This document shows, in pieces, positions 8,515 through 15,478 of a stretch of DNA of 24,589 nucleotides. The notes under the pieces are model-generated. The model did no database searches and had not been told where the DNA came from. It worked only from the letters and a program-made list of their open reading frames with translations. Made by a program: the position numbers and the translations under genes. This DNA is from a virus: IMG/VR virus record IMGVR_UViG_3300033064_002782, positions 1-24,589 of that record; one strand, 5' to 3'. The number at the start of each line of letters is the position of its first letter. Within the stretch, counting starts at the first letter, position 1.

Positions 8515-9234
8515 TTACACGAAAAAAGCAGGGAGGCCTTCCAATACAACCTCACTTTCAACACCAGTATTTGGATTTTTAATTTCAATAAGATGAGAAA
8601 GTTTCGGCATGGTTTCAAAAAACTTCTCAATTTCCTTAAATTGCTTGGAAGTTAACTGCTCAACAAATTCAGAAAGTTCTTTCTTAGAGCATTCACTTCC
8701 AATCCATGACTCCTCTTCAGAATAAACTTGGCCAATACATGCACAAATTAGATCAAAGGATTCATTAACACCAATTCCTTCTCCACTATTGAAATTGTTC
8801 TTAATGAATTCTGCCATAGAAGGATATTTCATTCTCATTGTCAAAGTATCGTCTAATTTAATATCTCTTGAATGTCCTTCTTGATCTTGCACTAAAATCT
8901 CATCCAGATTGATGCTGACAGGAACTTTTGTTACACCATCATCCGGACAAGTAATCAATACATCAACAGTCTCACCAACCGACTTACCACGAATATTTAA
9001 GAACAAATATTCAATATCAAATGTGGCAAGATCATCAATCTTAATTCCTTTGCTCAAAATACAATTCGAAATTACGGTCTTAACTGCATTTGCGATTTGC
9101 TTATTATCCTCACTCTCCATTGCGATAATGAGGATCTTTTCTTCTTTAACTAGAAATGGACGATATCTAATTTTTTTGTTTAATGAAGGTATTTCCAACT
9201 CATAAATTGGAGTCACAATCTTTGGTAATGGCAT
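8515..9234 (-). CDS. 26: Baseplate hub protein, gp26-like
   Basis: This gene encodes 239 residues; T4 gp26 has 208. The N-terminus M-P-L-P-K-I-V-T-P-I-Y-E-L-E-I-P-S, followed by R-Y-R-P-F-L-V-K-E-E-K-I-L, is the recognisable opening of the gp26/baseplate-hub family. Acidic and helical segments follow, with S-K-Q-F-K-E-I-E-K-F-F near the C-terminus as in tail-assembly chaperone-like hub proteins. It is the first gene of the hub operon behind a TATAAATA late box at 9261-9268, with AGG near the start as a weak ribosome site. It is therefore expected to be made late, together with the downstream hub genes. Confidence 0.8.
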   Translation of the reverse strand: MPLPKIVTPIYELEIPSLNKKIRYRPFLVKEEKILIIAMESEDNKQIANAVKTVISNCILSKGIKIDDLATFDIEYLFLNIRGKSVGETVDVLITCPDDGVTKVPVSINLDEILVQDQEGHSRDIKLDDTLTMRMKYPSMAEFIKNNFNSGEGIGVNESFDLICACIGQVYSEEESWIGSECSKKELSEFVEQLTSKQFKEIEKFFETMPKLSHLIEIKNPNTGVESEVVLEGLPAFFV

Positions 9235-9260
9235 AATAACCTATAGAATTCAGATGCTGT

Positions 9261-9268
9261 TATTTATA
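9261..9268 (-). promoter_or_regulatory. T4-type late promoter of the gp26 hub operon
   Basis: A perfect TATAAATA on the minus strand, 27 bases before the gp26 start. The box overlaps the gp54 stop codon (9264-9266). Confidence 0.75.
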
Positions 9269-10172
9269 CCCCATCAGATTGAATTGCCGTAACAGCAGAA
9301 TTTCTACTTGTTCCGGTTATTGTAGTTGGTGGTCCTGAAGAAGCATCACCAAAAGAAAACCATCCACTATTTCTGAAAGATGCAGTAGTAGAATTAGATA
9401 TTCCCCTTGGTCTTGGATCATCTAATCTTCCTGTACCCTGCTTGAGATTTCTCCATATTAATTCATCTCTTCCAGTTGCAAGTCTATTGGAATTAGATGC
9501 ATCTGCATAATTTGATGCTGTTATATTTTCAGATTGCTTATTATTGTCTCTCAAATAATTTATATCCAAACTTCTAATAGAACCGCAAACATATCTTTCA
9601 TAACTAAAAGACGCAGTTACTGTCAATATTTGAGATTCATTATATGCTATCGTTGGAGAATACATTGAAATTGGAAATAATCCAAAAAAATTATATTCTA
9701 TCTCATTTTCATAATCCCTATCAAACTTTAAAATTTTAACCCCATCAGTCTTATAATCTTTAGGATACTTCATTCTGAAAAAATATCCTTTGTTTGCAGA
9801 AGAAATTGGTCTAGATCCACCAGCAATAAATTCTATCCAGTGCTCCAAAAATTTAATCATTTTATATTCTTTATCAACATAAAATGTCAAATCAATTGCA
9901 TTAAACATTCTAGTATGAGCCATCTTCTCAGTGACTCCTGTAACATCATTAACAATATCAGTAGTTGCAAGAGAACTTCCTGGCAATGATGCAGAAGAAC
10001 ATAATAACCCAGCATCCTCCGCAACAAATCTCCAATCAATCCCCCGCAAAGTTAAATGACTTTCAAGAAGTCTTGATAATCCCCCGAAGGATACTTGGTA
10101 ATGACTGGTTTGTGCAAGATTGCCGAAAAGTGGTTTAATCTGCGATATCTTGCGAGGACGTGCTGTGGACAC
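9264..10172 (-). CDS. 54: Baseplate tail tube initiator, gp54-like
   Basis: This gene encodes 302 residues; T4 gp54 has 320. The start is GTG at 10172, because the M-S-T-A-R reading begins with GTG and no in-frame ATG precedes it. The body is beta-rich like tail tube proteins: H-Y-Q-V-S-F-G-G-L near residue 25, I-D-L-T-F-Y-V-D near 93, a run L-E-H-W-I-E-F-I, then Y-F-F-R-M-K-Y-P and F-G-L-F-P-I-S-M. The family starts tube polymerisation on the hub. It lies alone behind its own late box, divergent from gp4. It could be confused with gp48, but the plus-strand gene at 11221 is the better gp48 candidate. Confidence 0.7.
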   Translation of the reverse strand: MSTARPRKISQIKPLFGNLAQTSHYQVSFGGLSRLLESHLTLRGIDWRFVAEDAGLLCSSASLPGSSLATTDIVNDVTGVTEKMAHTRMFNAIDLTFYVDKEYKMIKFLEHWIEFIAGGSRPISSANKGYFFRMKYPKDYKTDGVKILKFDRDYENEIEYNFFGLFPISMYSPTIAYNESQILTVTASFSYERYVCGSIRSLDINYLRDNNKQSENITASNYADASNSNRLATGRDELIWRNLKQGTGRLDDPRPRGISNSTTASFRNSGWFSFGDASSGPPTTITGTSRNSAVTAIQSDGV

Positions 10173-10173
10173 T

Positions 10174-10180
10174 CTAAATA
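10174..10180 (+). promoter_or_regulatory. Late-type box CTAAATA for gp4
   Basis: CTAAATA on the plus strand, 27 bases before the gp4 ATG. Together with the minus box at 10200-10206 it forms a perfect palindrome with a 19-base spacer. Confidence 0.65.
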
Positions 10181-10199
10181 CTCTTAAGGTCTTATACTA

Positions 10200-10206
10200 T
10201 ATTTAG
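10200..10206 (-). promoter_or_regulatory. Late-type box CTAAATA for gp54
   Basis: CTAAATA on the minus strand, 28 bases before the gp54 GTG and abutting the gp4 ATG. The two boxes point toward each other, so each lies in or beside the leader of the opposite gene. Confidence 0.65.
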
Positions 10207-10644
10207 ATGTCGTATAAAGGAAAATATCAACCAGATAATCCTAAAAAATATAAAGGTGATCCAACTAACATCATATACAGATCTTTATGGGAACGCAAAT
10301 TCATGAAATATTGCGATCTTAATGAAAATATTCTTGAATGGGGCAGTGAAATTTTTGCATTGCCTTACCGATCACCTATTGACAACAAGATACATAAGTA
10401 CTTTCCTGATTTTTATATCAAAGTAAAGGAAAGTAGTGGTGAAATTAAAAAATGTATAATCGAAATTAAACCTAAGAAACAAACCGTGGAACCAATACCA
10501 CAAAAGAGAAAGACGAAAGGATATATCTATGAGGTTTATGAGTATGCAAAGAATCAGGCGAAATGGAAAGCTGCAGAAGAATTCTGTAAAGATCGTCAAT
10601 GGGAGTTCAGGGTGTTTACTGAAGATCACTTAGGTATCAAATAA
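10207..10644 (+). CDS. 4: Head completion protein gp4
   Basis: This gene encodes 145 residues. It shows the strong gp4 signature: G-K-Y-x-P near the start, N-P-K-K-Y-K-G-D-P-T-N-I-I-Y-R-S-L-W-E-R-K-F-M-K-Y-C-D as recognisable blocks, then P-Y-R-S-P-I-D-N-K and Y-F-P-D-F-Y-I-K. The conserved Y-R-S-x-x-E-x-K, P-D-F and I-E-I-K-P-K elements resemble a TnsA/PD-(D/E)XK-type nuclease fold, with D in P-D-F and E-x-K in I-E-I-K. In T4, gp4 is needed to finish DNA-filled heads before tail attachment. It starts a plus-strand late operon, and its stop overlaps the next ATG as TAATG. The T4 order gp4-gp53 is kept, with two genes inserted between. Confidence 0.88.
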   Translation: MSYKGKYQPDNPKKYKGDPTNIIYRSLWERKFMKYCDLNENILEWGSEIFALPYRSPIDNKIHKYFPDFYIKVKESSGEIKKCIIEIKPKKQTVEPIPQKRKTKGYIYEVYEYAKNQAKWKAAEEFCKDRQWEFRVFTEDHLGIK

Positions 10645-11198
10645 TGGCACTTACCGGATACGAAAAATCACTAGAAGAATATAGTAAGAGTGAATTAGTT
10701 GGTATTGCAAAAGAATATACCTTATATTATCAGACAGATTCTGGACAAGGATCTACAAGTAATTATGCTAAATTAACAAAAGAAAAATTAATCTCTCTCA
10801 TAAAATCGGATAGAGATTATCAAAATTCTGCTCCACCAATTAAAAAATTAAGCAGAGTTGAAATAATGATGCAAAGAATTTCAATAGGAGTTGATACACC
10901 GAATGAAATTATGGCAGTTATTCAAGAAGTTTTTGATGATACTGAACAATATCCAAGACCAGGAAATATATACACATTTGTTTATACTGCAAAAACACCA
11001 AGAATTCTTTATGACCAACATCCATTATTAATGGTCGAATCAATTAGTTTATCAGGATTCAAAGGATATAATGTTCATTGGTCAGATCATAGAAATTATG
11101 TTTGGGAAGGAGTTGAAAGTTCATTTCATAGAGTTCAAAAGGGTGAAGAGTTTGATTATCTTCATGATGTTCCATATGCAGAAATATTACAAACATAG
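10644..11198 (+). CDS. Unrecognised protein between gp4 and gp48
   Basis: This gene encodes 184 residues starting in a TAATG overlap with gp4. I do not recognise the family. The first 65 residues are helical and charged (S-K-S-E-L-V-G-I-A-K-E-Y, then K-L-T-K-E-K-L-I-S-L-I-K-S-D), resembling a small SAP/HeH-like nucleic-acid-binding helix pair, but this is weak. The C-terminal half is beta-rich and aromatic (Y-T-F-V-Y-T-A-K-T-P, L-L-M-V-E-S-I-S-L-S-G-F-K-G-Y-N-V-H-W, R-N-Y-V-W-E-G). That half reads like a conserved phage structural domain. Its place in a late operon with gp4, gp48 and gp53 suggests a virion or assembly role. Confidence 0.75.
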   Translation: MALTGYEKSLEEYSKSELVGIAKEYTLYYQTDSGQGSTSNYAKLTKEKLISLIKSDRDYQNSAPPIKKLSRVEIMMQRISIGVDTPNEIMAVIQEVFDDTEQYPRPGNIYTFVYTAKTPRILYDQHPLLMVESISLSGFKGYNVHWSDHRNYVWEGVESSFHRVQKGEEFDYLHDVPYAEILQT

Positions 11199-11199
11199 T

Positions 11200-11206
11200 C
11201 TAAATA
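11200..11206 (+). promoter_or_regulatory. Late-type box CTAAATA for gp48-gp53
   Basis: CTAAATA on the plus strand, just after the stop of the preceding gene and 15 bases before the gp48 ATG. It would allow gp48 and gp53 to be transcribed separately from gp4. Confidence 0.6.
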
Positions 11207-11220
11207 ATTAGAAAATCTAA

Positions 11221-12117
11221 ATGACGGAACTTCTCAGGTATCCACAAAAAAGAATAGATGATTTTGATGATTATCTGCAGATTCTTGTTGTGGATTATGT
11301 TCCTCCAGGTTTAAGTACCAATCCATCAAATCTTATTCAAAGAAATTCTACTCAGGCATTAAATTCTCCTGAGGCATTGGCAAAAAATGGAAGTTTAAAA
11401 AAACCATTATATCAGATTCTTCTTCCTATGCCACAAGGAATCTCTGATGAAAATTCTGTTGATTGGGGAGATGATAGTTTAAATCCCATTTCTGCAGCAC
11501 TAGTTGGTGGAGCGCAACAGACTATAGCAGGAGATCCTAAAAAAGGAATAACGGATTTTACATCAGCAATAAAAAATGTGGCTACTAGTGGAAATGGGCA
11601 AGATTTAGTTACTAATTATTTTGCGGCAATGGCAGTCAATAACTTAGGAGCAAATGTAAGTGCAGAAGGTCTTCTTTCTAGATCATCTGGTCAGGTTCTT
11701 AATCCAAATATGGAACTTCTGTTCAAAGGAGTTATGTTAAGATCATTTAATTTCTCATTCAATTTTGCACCAAGGGAGCAAAACGAAGCAATGGCAGTTA
11801 AAAATATTATAAGAACATTTAAAAAATCAATGTCTGCTAGAAATTCAAGTGGTGCTGGTGCAGGATTGTTTATTAGTTCCCCGAATATATTCCAATTAGA
11901 ATATCGAAGTGGAAATAAAAAACATCCATTCTTAAATACATTTAAACCATGTGCATTAAAATCTATGAATGTGGATTATACTGCTTCTGGTGCTTATGCA
12001 ACTTATGAAGATGCAACACCAGTTCATATGAAACTTACACTTTCATTTCAAGAATTAAATCCAGTTTACTTTAGTGATTATGATGGTCTTACTGATAACG
12101 ACGGAGTAGGTTACTAA
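11221..12117 (+). CDS. 48: Baseplate tail tube cap, gp48-like
   Basis: This gene encodes 298 residues; T4 gp48 has 364. The N-terminus (L-L-R-Y-P-Q-K-R-I-D-D-F-D-D-Y) and the C-terminal half (F-S-F-N-F-A-P-R-E-Q-N-E-A, I-I-R-T-F-K-K-S-M, F-Q-L-E-Y-R-S-G, F-K-P-C-A-L-K-S-M-N-V-D-Y-T-A-S-G) match the tube-cap family of T4-like phages. The segment A-T-Y-E-D-A-T-P-V-H-M-K-L-T-L-S-F-Q-E-L is typical of its tail-tube fold. It caps the baseplate hub with gp54 before tube growth. It precedes gp53 with no spacing to speak of. The gp48/gp54 distinction is by resemblance and could be checked by structure prediction. Confidence 0.75.
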   Translation: MTELLRYPQKRIDDFDDYLQILVVDYVPPGLSTNPSNLIQRNSTQALNSPEALAKNGSLKKPLYQILLPMPQGISDENSVDWGDDSLNPISAALVGGAQQTIAGDPKKGITDFTSAIKNVATSGNGQDLVTNYFAAMAVNNLGANVSAEGLLSRSSGQVLNPNMELLFKGVMLRSFNFSFNFAPREQNEAMAVKNIIRTFKKSMSARNSSGAGAGLFISSPNIFQLEYRSGNKKHPFLNTFKPCALKSMNVDYTASGAYATYEDATPVHMKLTLSFQELNPVYFSDYDGLTDNDGVGY

Positions 12118-12118
12118 A

Positions 12119-12766
12119 ATGTCATATTTTCGGGAGTTACCAGACCTGGAGTATCAATCGCCTTTTGTCGATAGAGTATCTTCAGATGCATATGTTCGCG
12201 CCAAGAATTTATTTCGCAGAGTCAAACTTCGTGACGATTTGCAAAATGTTTTTACACTTTTTAATAAGTATCAAATTTCAGATGGAGCAAGACCTGATAC
12301 TGTTGCAGAAGAACTTTATGGTAAAGCAGATTTGGATTGGGTAGTTCTATTAACTGCCGGTATTGTAAACGTAAGAAATGAATGGCCATTATCTGATAGA
12401 GATATCTACCAATATGCAGAAGAACTTTATAAGGAAAATTTAAATTCCAATCATCATTATGAGACTAAAGAAGTTAGAGACTCCAGAGGTCGTTTAATTC
12501 TTCCTGCGGGTAATGTTGTTGACTATAATTTTTCAATTCGAGATCCAGATGATTATATGGCAACATTAACTCCTGTTGTTGGTATCAGTAATTATGAATA
12601 TGAAGTTCGCAAAAATAATAAAAAAAGATCAATTTATATTCTCAAAAAAGTATATTTACAACAGTACTTAAATGATATGAGAAAAATTATGTATTATGAT
12701 AAATCTTCACAATATGTTGATAAAACTCTGATTCGTACAGAGAACACCAGAGTCACGATGCCATAA
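12119..12766 (+). CDS. 53: Baseplate wedge protein gp53
   Basis: This gene encodes 215 residues; T4 gp53 has 196. The N-terminus M-S-Y-F-R-E-L-P-D-L-E-Y and the following block (V-R-A-K-N-L-F-R-R-V-K-L-R-D-D, F-N-K-Y-Q-I-S-D-G-A-R-P-D, A-E-E-L-Y-G-K-A-D-L-D-W-V-V-L-L) are the recognisable gp53/gp25-associated wedge signature. In T4, gp53 completes the wedge and lets wedges join around the hub. The ribosome site is good (GGAG and AGG before the ATG). The stop codon overlaps the T-tract of the gp32 terminator read on the other strand. Confidence 0.88.
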   Translation: MSYFRELPDLEYQSPFVDRVSSDAYVRAKNLFRRVKLRDDLQNVFTLFNKYQISDGARPDTVAEELYGKADLDWVVLLTAGIVNVRNEWPLSDRDIYQYAEELYKENLNSNHHYETKEVRDSRGRLILPAGNVVDYNFSIRDPDDYMATLTPVVGISNYEYEVRKNNKKRSIYILKKVYLQQYLNDMRKIMYYDKSSQYVDKTLIRTENTRVTMP

Positions 12767-12789
12767 AAAAAGGGGAGGTTTCCCTCCCC
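12765..12789 (-). terminator. Intrinsic terminator of gp32
   Basis: On the minus strand a perfect 7-bp stem GGGGAGG/CCTCCCC closes a GAAA tetraloop and is followed by seven T. It lies eight bases after the gp32 stop. The plus strand has the stem but no T-tract, so it is best for gp32 and weaker for gp53. Confidence 0.92.
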
Positions 12790-12796
12790 ATTATAA

Positions 12797-13711
12797 CTAT
12801 TCCGCCAATTTTGCGAAATATGACATCGTGTCATCATCCTCTTCATCATAAGAAGAAGACTTAGAAGAACTTAGGTTACTCAGTTCGGTGCGAAGATCTT
12901 CATCAAGTTCACGAACTGGACCACGAGAAGTCTCTTCCTCATCGGCAACTTCGGGGTCTTGACGACGAGTTCCTTTGTTACCAAGAACATAATCAAGACG
13001 CTTCTTCAGTTCATCATAAGTCTTGAACTGATCTGGAGCAATAAGTTCTGCGAGAGAATACTGTTTCTTCCAGATTGCTTCCATCGCATCATCATCGTCC
13101 AGAAGAGCACCTTGTGGGGCAAATTCACTGGAGTCATAGTTACGATAACCGGCAACATTCTTTGCCTTCAGTTTGAAGTTAGCACCCTGCCAGAAGTCAA
13201 AAGGATCGATAGGAGTCTCATCCTGAAACTCTGGTTGCATAGCAGAAGTAATCTTATCAAAGATTTTCTTACCGAACTTATAAAGGAAGACTTTGCCCTC
13301 ATTATCGGGATTGGTAGGATCCTTGACCACATAGATATTGCTGATATAAGTCAGTTTACGTTTCTGCTTACGTGCAAGTTCCTTACCAGCATCAGTACCG
13401 TTGTTCCAAAGTTCGGAGTTTAGTTCACCAACTGGATCTTTCTGTCCAATTGTGCTGAGGTTGTTTTCGATATACCAACCACCAGGTCCTTGGAAGGCAT
13501 GAGAGTAAAGTTTAGCAAAAGGAAGATCTTCCCCATCAGGAGCAGGGAGGAAACGAATGACGGCATAACCATTGCCACTTTTATCACATTCTAAACGCCA
13601 TAACCGATCATCAGAAGAGCTAGAAGAAGAATTCATCTTCTCAACTTCTTTAACAAGTTTGGCAGTGAGAGAACCAAGTTTGGATTGTTTTTTTAAATCT
13701 GAAAAAGACAT
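12797..13711 (-). CDS. 32: Single-stranded DNA-binding protein gp32
   Basis: This gene encodes 304 residues from the ATG at 13711 (M-S-F-S-D-L-K-K-Q). An upstream in-frame ATG at 13771 lies between the -10 box and the expected transcript start, so it is rejected. The basic N-terminal patch S-K-L-G-S-L-T-A-K-L matches the T4 LAST-type cooperativity motif. The OB core has W-R-L, A-V-I-R-F-L-P and W-Y-I-E-N. The C-terminus is the expected acidic tail (D-E-E-D-D-D-T-M-S-Y-F). Where T4 gp32 has its Cys-x-x-Cys zinc ligands, this protein has D-P-V-G, so the zinc site appears lost. It coats single-stranded DNA and recruits gp59 and the helicase. It has its own sigma-70 promoter and a strong terminator, so can be a single-gene unit. 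Confidence 0.93.
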   Translation of the reverse strand: MSFSDLKKQSKLGSLTAKLVKEVEKMNSSSSSSDDRLWRLECDKSGNGYAVIRFLPAPDGEDLPFAKLYSHAFQGPGGWYIENNLSTIGQKDPVGELNSELWNNGTDAGKELARKQKRKLTYISNIYVVKDPTNPDNEGKVFLYKFGKKIFDKITSAMQPEFQDETPIDPFDFWQGANFKLKAKNVAGYRNYDSSEFAPQGALLDDDDAMEAIWKKQYSLAELIAPDQFKTYDELKKRLDYVLGNKGTRRQDPEVADEEETSRGPVRELDEDLRTELSNLSSSKSSSYDEEDDDTMSYFAKLAE

Positions 13712-13773
13712 TTGTATTTTTTGGATAAATTGAATTTGTTGGATTTTATTTTGTGTGAGTTGCCAACACACAT

Positions 13774-13802
13774 ATTATATATCAGATGCTCTCTGAAGTC
13801 AA
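13774..13802 (-). promoter_or_regulatory. Sigma-70 promoter of gp32, overlapping the end of an endonuclease gene
   Basis: TTGACT at 13802-13797, a 17-base spacer, then TATAAT at 13779-13774. The -35 box is the Leu-Thr codon pair near the end of the upstream homing endonuclease gene, and the -10 lies just after its stop. The expected start is near 13767, giving a leader of about 56 bases. Confidence 0.85.
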
Positions 13803-14456
13803 GTATCTAAGAGTATCCGAACCTAAAATTTTTATTAATTTTCTTTTCCCTCGACAGCACTCCGATAAATGCCCCACATTGCACCCTAGTATTCTAGCAG
13901 ATTCTTTAATACTTTCATATTTGCATATTAAACTACCCCCACTATTAAATCTCCCAACTTCTTTCCTATTTGGATTAGAATATCTTAATTTTTTTCTAGT
14001 TTCTTCGGAATGAATTTTTCCCTTGTTTATCTCACTTAATTTTCTTTTTGTCTCTTCAGATAGTTTATTGCCCAAATGAGATTTTCTCAAGTTCTCAATA
14101 TGTTCTGGAGAGAATTTCATCCCTTTTCTTATTTGTGATATTTTCTTTTTTGTATCTTCGGACATCTCATATTGATTACCACCTTTCATAAGATTATAAC
14201 CATTTGGATACAAAGAGTTTTTTTCTTGTATCCAATATTCTTCTCTATCATTTAATAATTTAACATCACATTCTTCAATAATATTAATAGTAAAATTATC
14301 CCATCCATATTTTCTTATTGCATTATAAAAAGGATTTGTATTTTTATAGGATTTAGCATTGCATCTATGACATCTTATTCTAGACTTAAAATCTTTTGCC
14401 TGACCAACATATATTTTTCCATTAATTTTATTTACAAACTCATATACAACTTTCAT
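13782..14456 (-). CDS. GIY-YIG homing endonuclease 1, with NUMOD3 repeats and a helix-turn-helix module
   Basis: This gene encodes 224 residues. The GIY-YIG nuclease domain covers about 1-90: V-V-Y-E-F (GIY-equivalent), I-Y-V-G-Q (YIG-equivalent), the catalytic Arg region F-K-S-R-I-R, and the metal-binding Glu in L-N-D-R-E-E-Y-W-I. Residues about 97-165 hold NUMOD3 DNA-binding repeats (S-E-D-T-K-K-K-I-S, S-P-E-H-I-E-N-L-R, S-E-E-T-K-R-K-L-S, S-E-E-T-R-K-K-L-R). A NUMOD1/IENR-like module follows (I-K-E-S-A-R-I-L-G-C-N). It is free-standing between gp32 and the DUF1825 gene. It has a late box in a possible hairpin, and its last codons contain the gp32 -35 box. It probably spreads by cutting relatives that lack it at this site. 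Confidence 0.88.
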   Translation of the reverse strand: MKVVYEFVNKINGKIYVGQAKDFKSRIRCHRCNAKSYKNTNPFYNAIRKYGWDNFTINIIEECDVKLLNDREEYWIQEKNSLYPNGYNLMKGGNQYEMSEDTKKKISQIRKGMKFSPEHIENLRKSHLGNKLSEETKRKLSEINKGKIHSEETRKKLRYSNPNRKEVGRFNSGGSLICKYESIKESARILGCNVGHLSECCRGKRKLIKILGSDTLRYLTSESI

Positions 14457-14459
14457 TTT

Positions 14460-14519
14460 TTTATTAACTTCCAGTTTCCATTATTATTTATAACAAGAAT
14501 AGTCTCATCTGTCAATAAA
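14460..14519 (-). promoter_or_regulatory. Late box TATAAATA in the loop of an inverted repeat, before endonuclease 1
   Basis: TATAAATA at 14492-14485 on the minus strand is 29 bases before the ATG. Arms at 14511-14519 and 14460-14468 pair over 9 bp with one G-U, and the 3' arm ends three bases before the ATG. The same box also serves as a -10 for TTGACA at 14515-14510 with a 17-base spacer, so the site could be both a host-type and a late promoter. The arms are AT-rich, so this is the weakest of the three hairpins. Confidence 0.55.
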
Positions 14520-14837
14520 TTGTTTCAGAGACTCAATAGTTTTATTCATACTATTAAAAAGTAAACTAATATCTGTGTCTGGTGGGAATCCCATAATTGC
14601 CACAGATTTTTTCAGATTTTCTTTCATCTCAATCGCTTTTGGGTCATCAGAAAGAGAAAGTCTTGTGTACATAATTCGTTGCTTTTCTAGCAACAAAATC
14701 ATTTTTTCAATGTGTTCTAATTTATTTTCACGGGACATTGAACCGAAAGAAAGAATACTTCCGTAAATGAACCTTTGAAGTTCATTGATTTCTTCAAGTT
14801 CTTCCCGAATCAATTCAGAATCAAAGAATTTACTCAT
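14505..14837 (-). CDS. DUF1825-type small protein
   Basis: This gene encodes 110 residues, mostly helical. Recognisable blocks are M-S-K-F-F-D-S-E, E-E-L-E-E-I-N-E-L-Q, K-L-E-H-I-E-K-M, L-L-E-K-Q-R-I-M-Y-T-R-L-S-L-S-D-D-P-K-A, and G-F-P-P-D-T-D. These match the DUF1825 family of cyanobacteria and their phages, whose function is unknown to me. Its presence is one of the better hints of a cyanobacterial host. It overlaps the gp59 stop by eight bases, so it is probably translated from the gp59 transcript. In T4 nothing similar sits between gp59 and gp32. It is unlikely to be gp33, which is found elsewhere in the window. Confidence 0.8.
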   Translation of the reverse strand: MSKFFDSELIREELEEINELQRFIYGSILSFGSMSRENKLEHIEKMILLLEKQRIMYTRLSLSDDPKAIEMKENLKKSVAIMGFPPDTDISLLFNSMNKTIESLKQFIDR

Positions 14838-15426
14838 TAACTATTTCCCGTAAAAGTTGTTTATATTGGAACACGTTGATATTTAGAAAAGGCTTGTATT
14901 TCCGAATTTTTAAACTTACGGTTTCCCATACAGGATCTATAAGTTTCTTATCAAAGACATTCCCGAACTGAAATAGTATATCATAAATTACTAAGACTTC
15001 AGGTGAAATCTTCCCACCCAGGAATTTTTTTAGAACTGGTGGATGACCTTTCGAACAGTTGAAGGCATCTTCTAATTTGATTTCCGAGAGTAATTCTTCC
15101 GATTGTTCTTTGAACAAGTAGGTCAAACTCTGCTGTCGTTTCATCCACTCTCGGTATGTTTCTTCTCCAAAATTTATAATTTGACCTATCCATATTTGAT
15201 TTACACTGCTAGATTCTATGAAGTTTGCAACCAAGAAATCAACAATCTCTTCGTCTTTATATTTGCGACTTGTTTTCTCGAACCAGTATTTATCGGATCG
15301 GGCATTAAACGATGTTGCAGAGGCACGAACTTTTTTGTTGTATTTGAAGTAATCGTATTTTACATTACTAAAATGTGATTTTAGGGCAAGATATTCAATA
15401 TAAACTTGATAAGGAGTCACCTTCAA
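14830..15426 (-). CDS. 59: DNA helicase loader gp59
   Basis: This gene encodes 198 residues; T4 gp59 has 217. Shared blocks with T4 are the Y-x-x-Y-L-A-L-K start, K-Y-D-Y-F-K-Y-N, R-S-D-K-Y-W-F-E-K followed by R-K-Y-K-D-E-E, an internal I-W-I-G-x-I, and near the C-terminus K-L-I-D-P-V-W-E and K-Y-K-P-F-L-N-I. The protein loads helicase gp41 onto gp32-coated forked DNA. The start is a TTG at 15426; an in-frame TAA lies just upstream, and the next start candidate is the GTG two codons later. Its own sigma-70 promoter lies at 15450-15478, predicting a very short leader. It heads a gp59-DUF1825 pair. Confidence 0.88.
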   Translation of the reverse strand: MKVTPYQVYIEYLALKSHFSNVKYDYFKYNKKVRASATSFNARSDKYWFEKTSRKYKDEEIVDFLVANFIESSSVNQIWIGQIINFGEETYREWMKRQQSLTYLFKEQSEELLSEIKLEDAFNCSKGHPPVLKKFLGGKISPEVLVIYDILFQFGNVFDKKLIDPVWETVSLKIRKYKPFLNINVFQYKQLLREIVNE

Positions 15427-15449
15427 TTTCTTACATTATAACTCTATGT

Positions 15450-15478
15450 ATTATAGCACGAACTCTGGGTGGAGTCAA
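15450..15478 (-). promoter_or_regulatory. Sigma-70 promoter of gp59, joined to the end of endonuclease 2
   Basis: TTGACT at 15478-15473, a 17-base spacer, then TATAAT at 15455-15450. The TGA stop of the upstream homing endonuclease gene is inside the -35 hexamer. A second TATAAT lies at 15440-15435. Expected leader to the TTG start is about 17 bases. Confidence 0.85.

Noticed and set aside
12959-13423. Plus-strand open frame of 154 codons opposite gp32
   Set aside because: gp32 is certain on the minus strand, and the frame has no ribosome site or recognisable protein.
13712-13771. Longer gp32 N-terminus starting at ATG 13771
   Set aside because: It lies between the -10 box and the expected transcript start, and the extension is Gln/Ile-rich low complexity; M-S-F-S-D-L-K-K-Q is the natural family start.
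14505-14837. DUF1825 gene as gp33, from its place near gp59 and gp32
   Set aside because: The 86-residue gene at 16249-16509 has the gp33 core; this one matches DUF1825.
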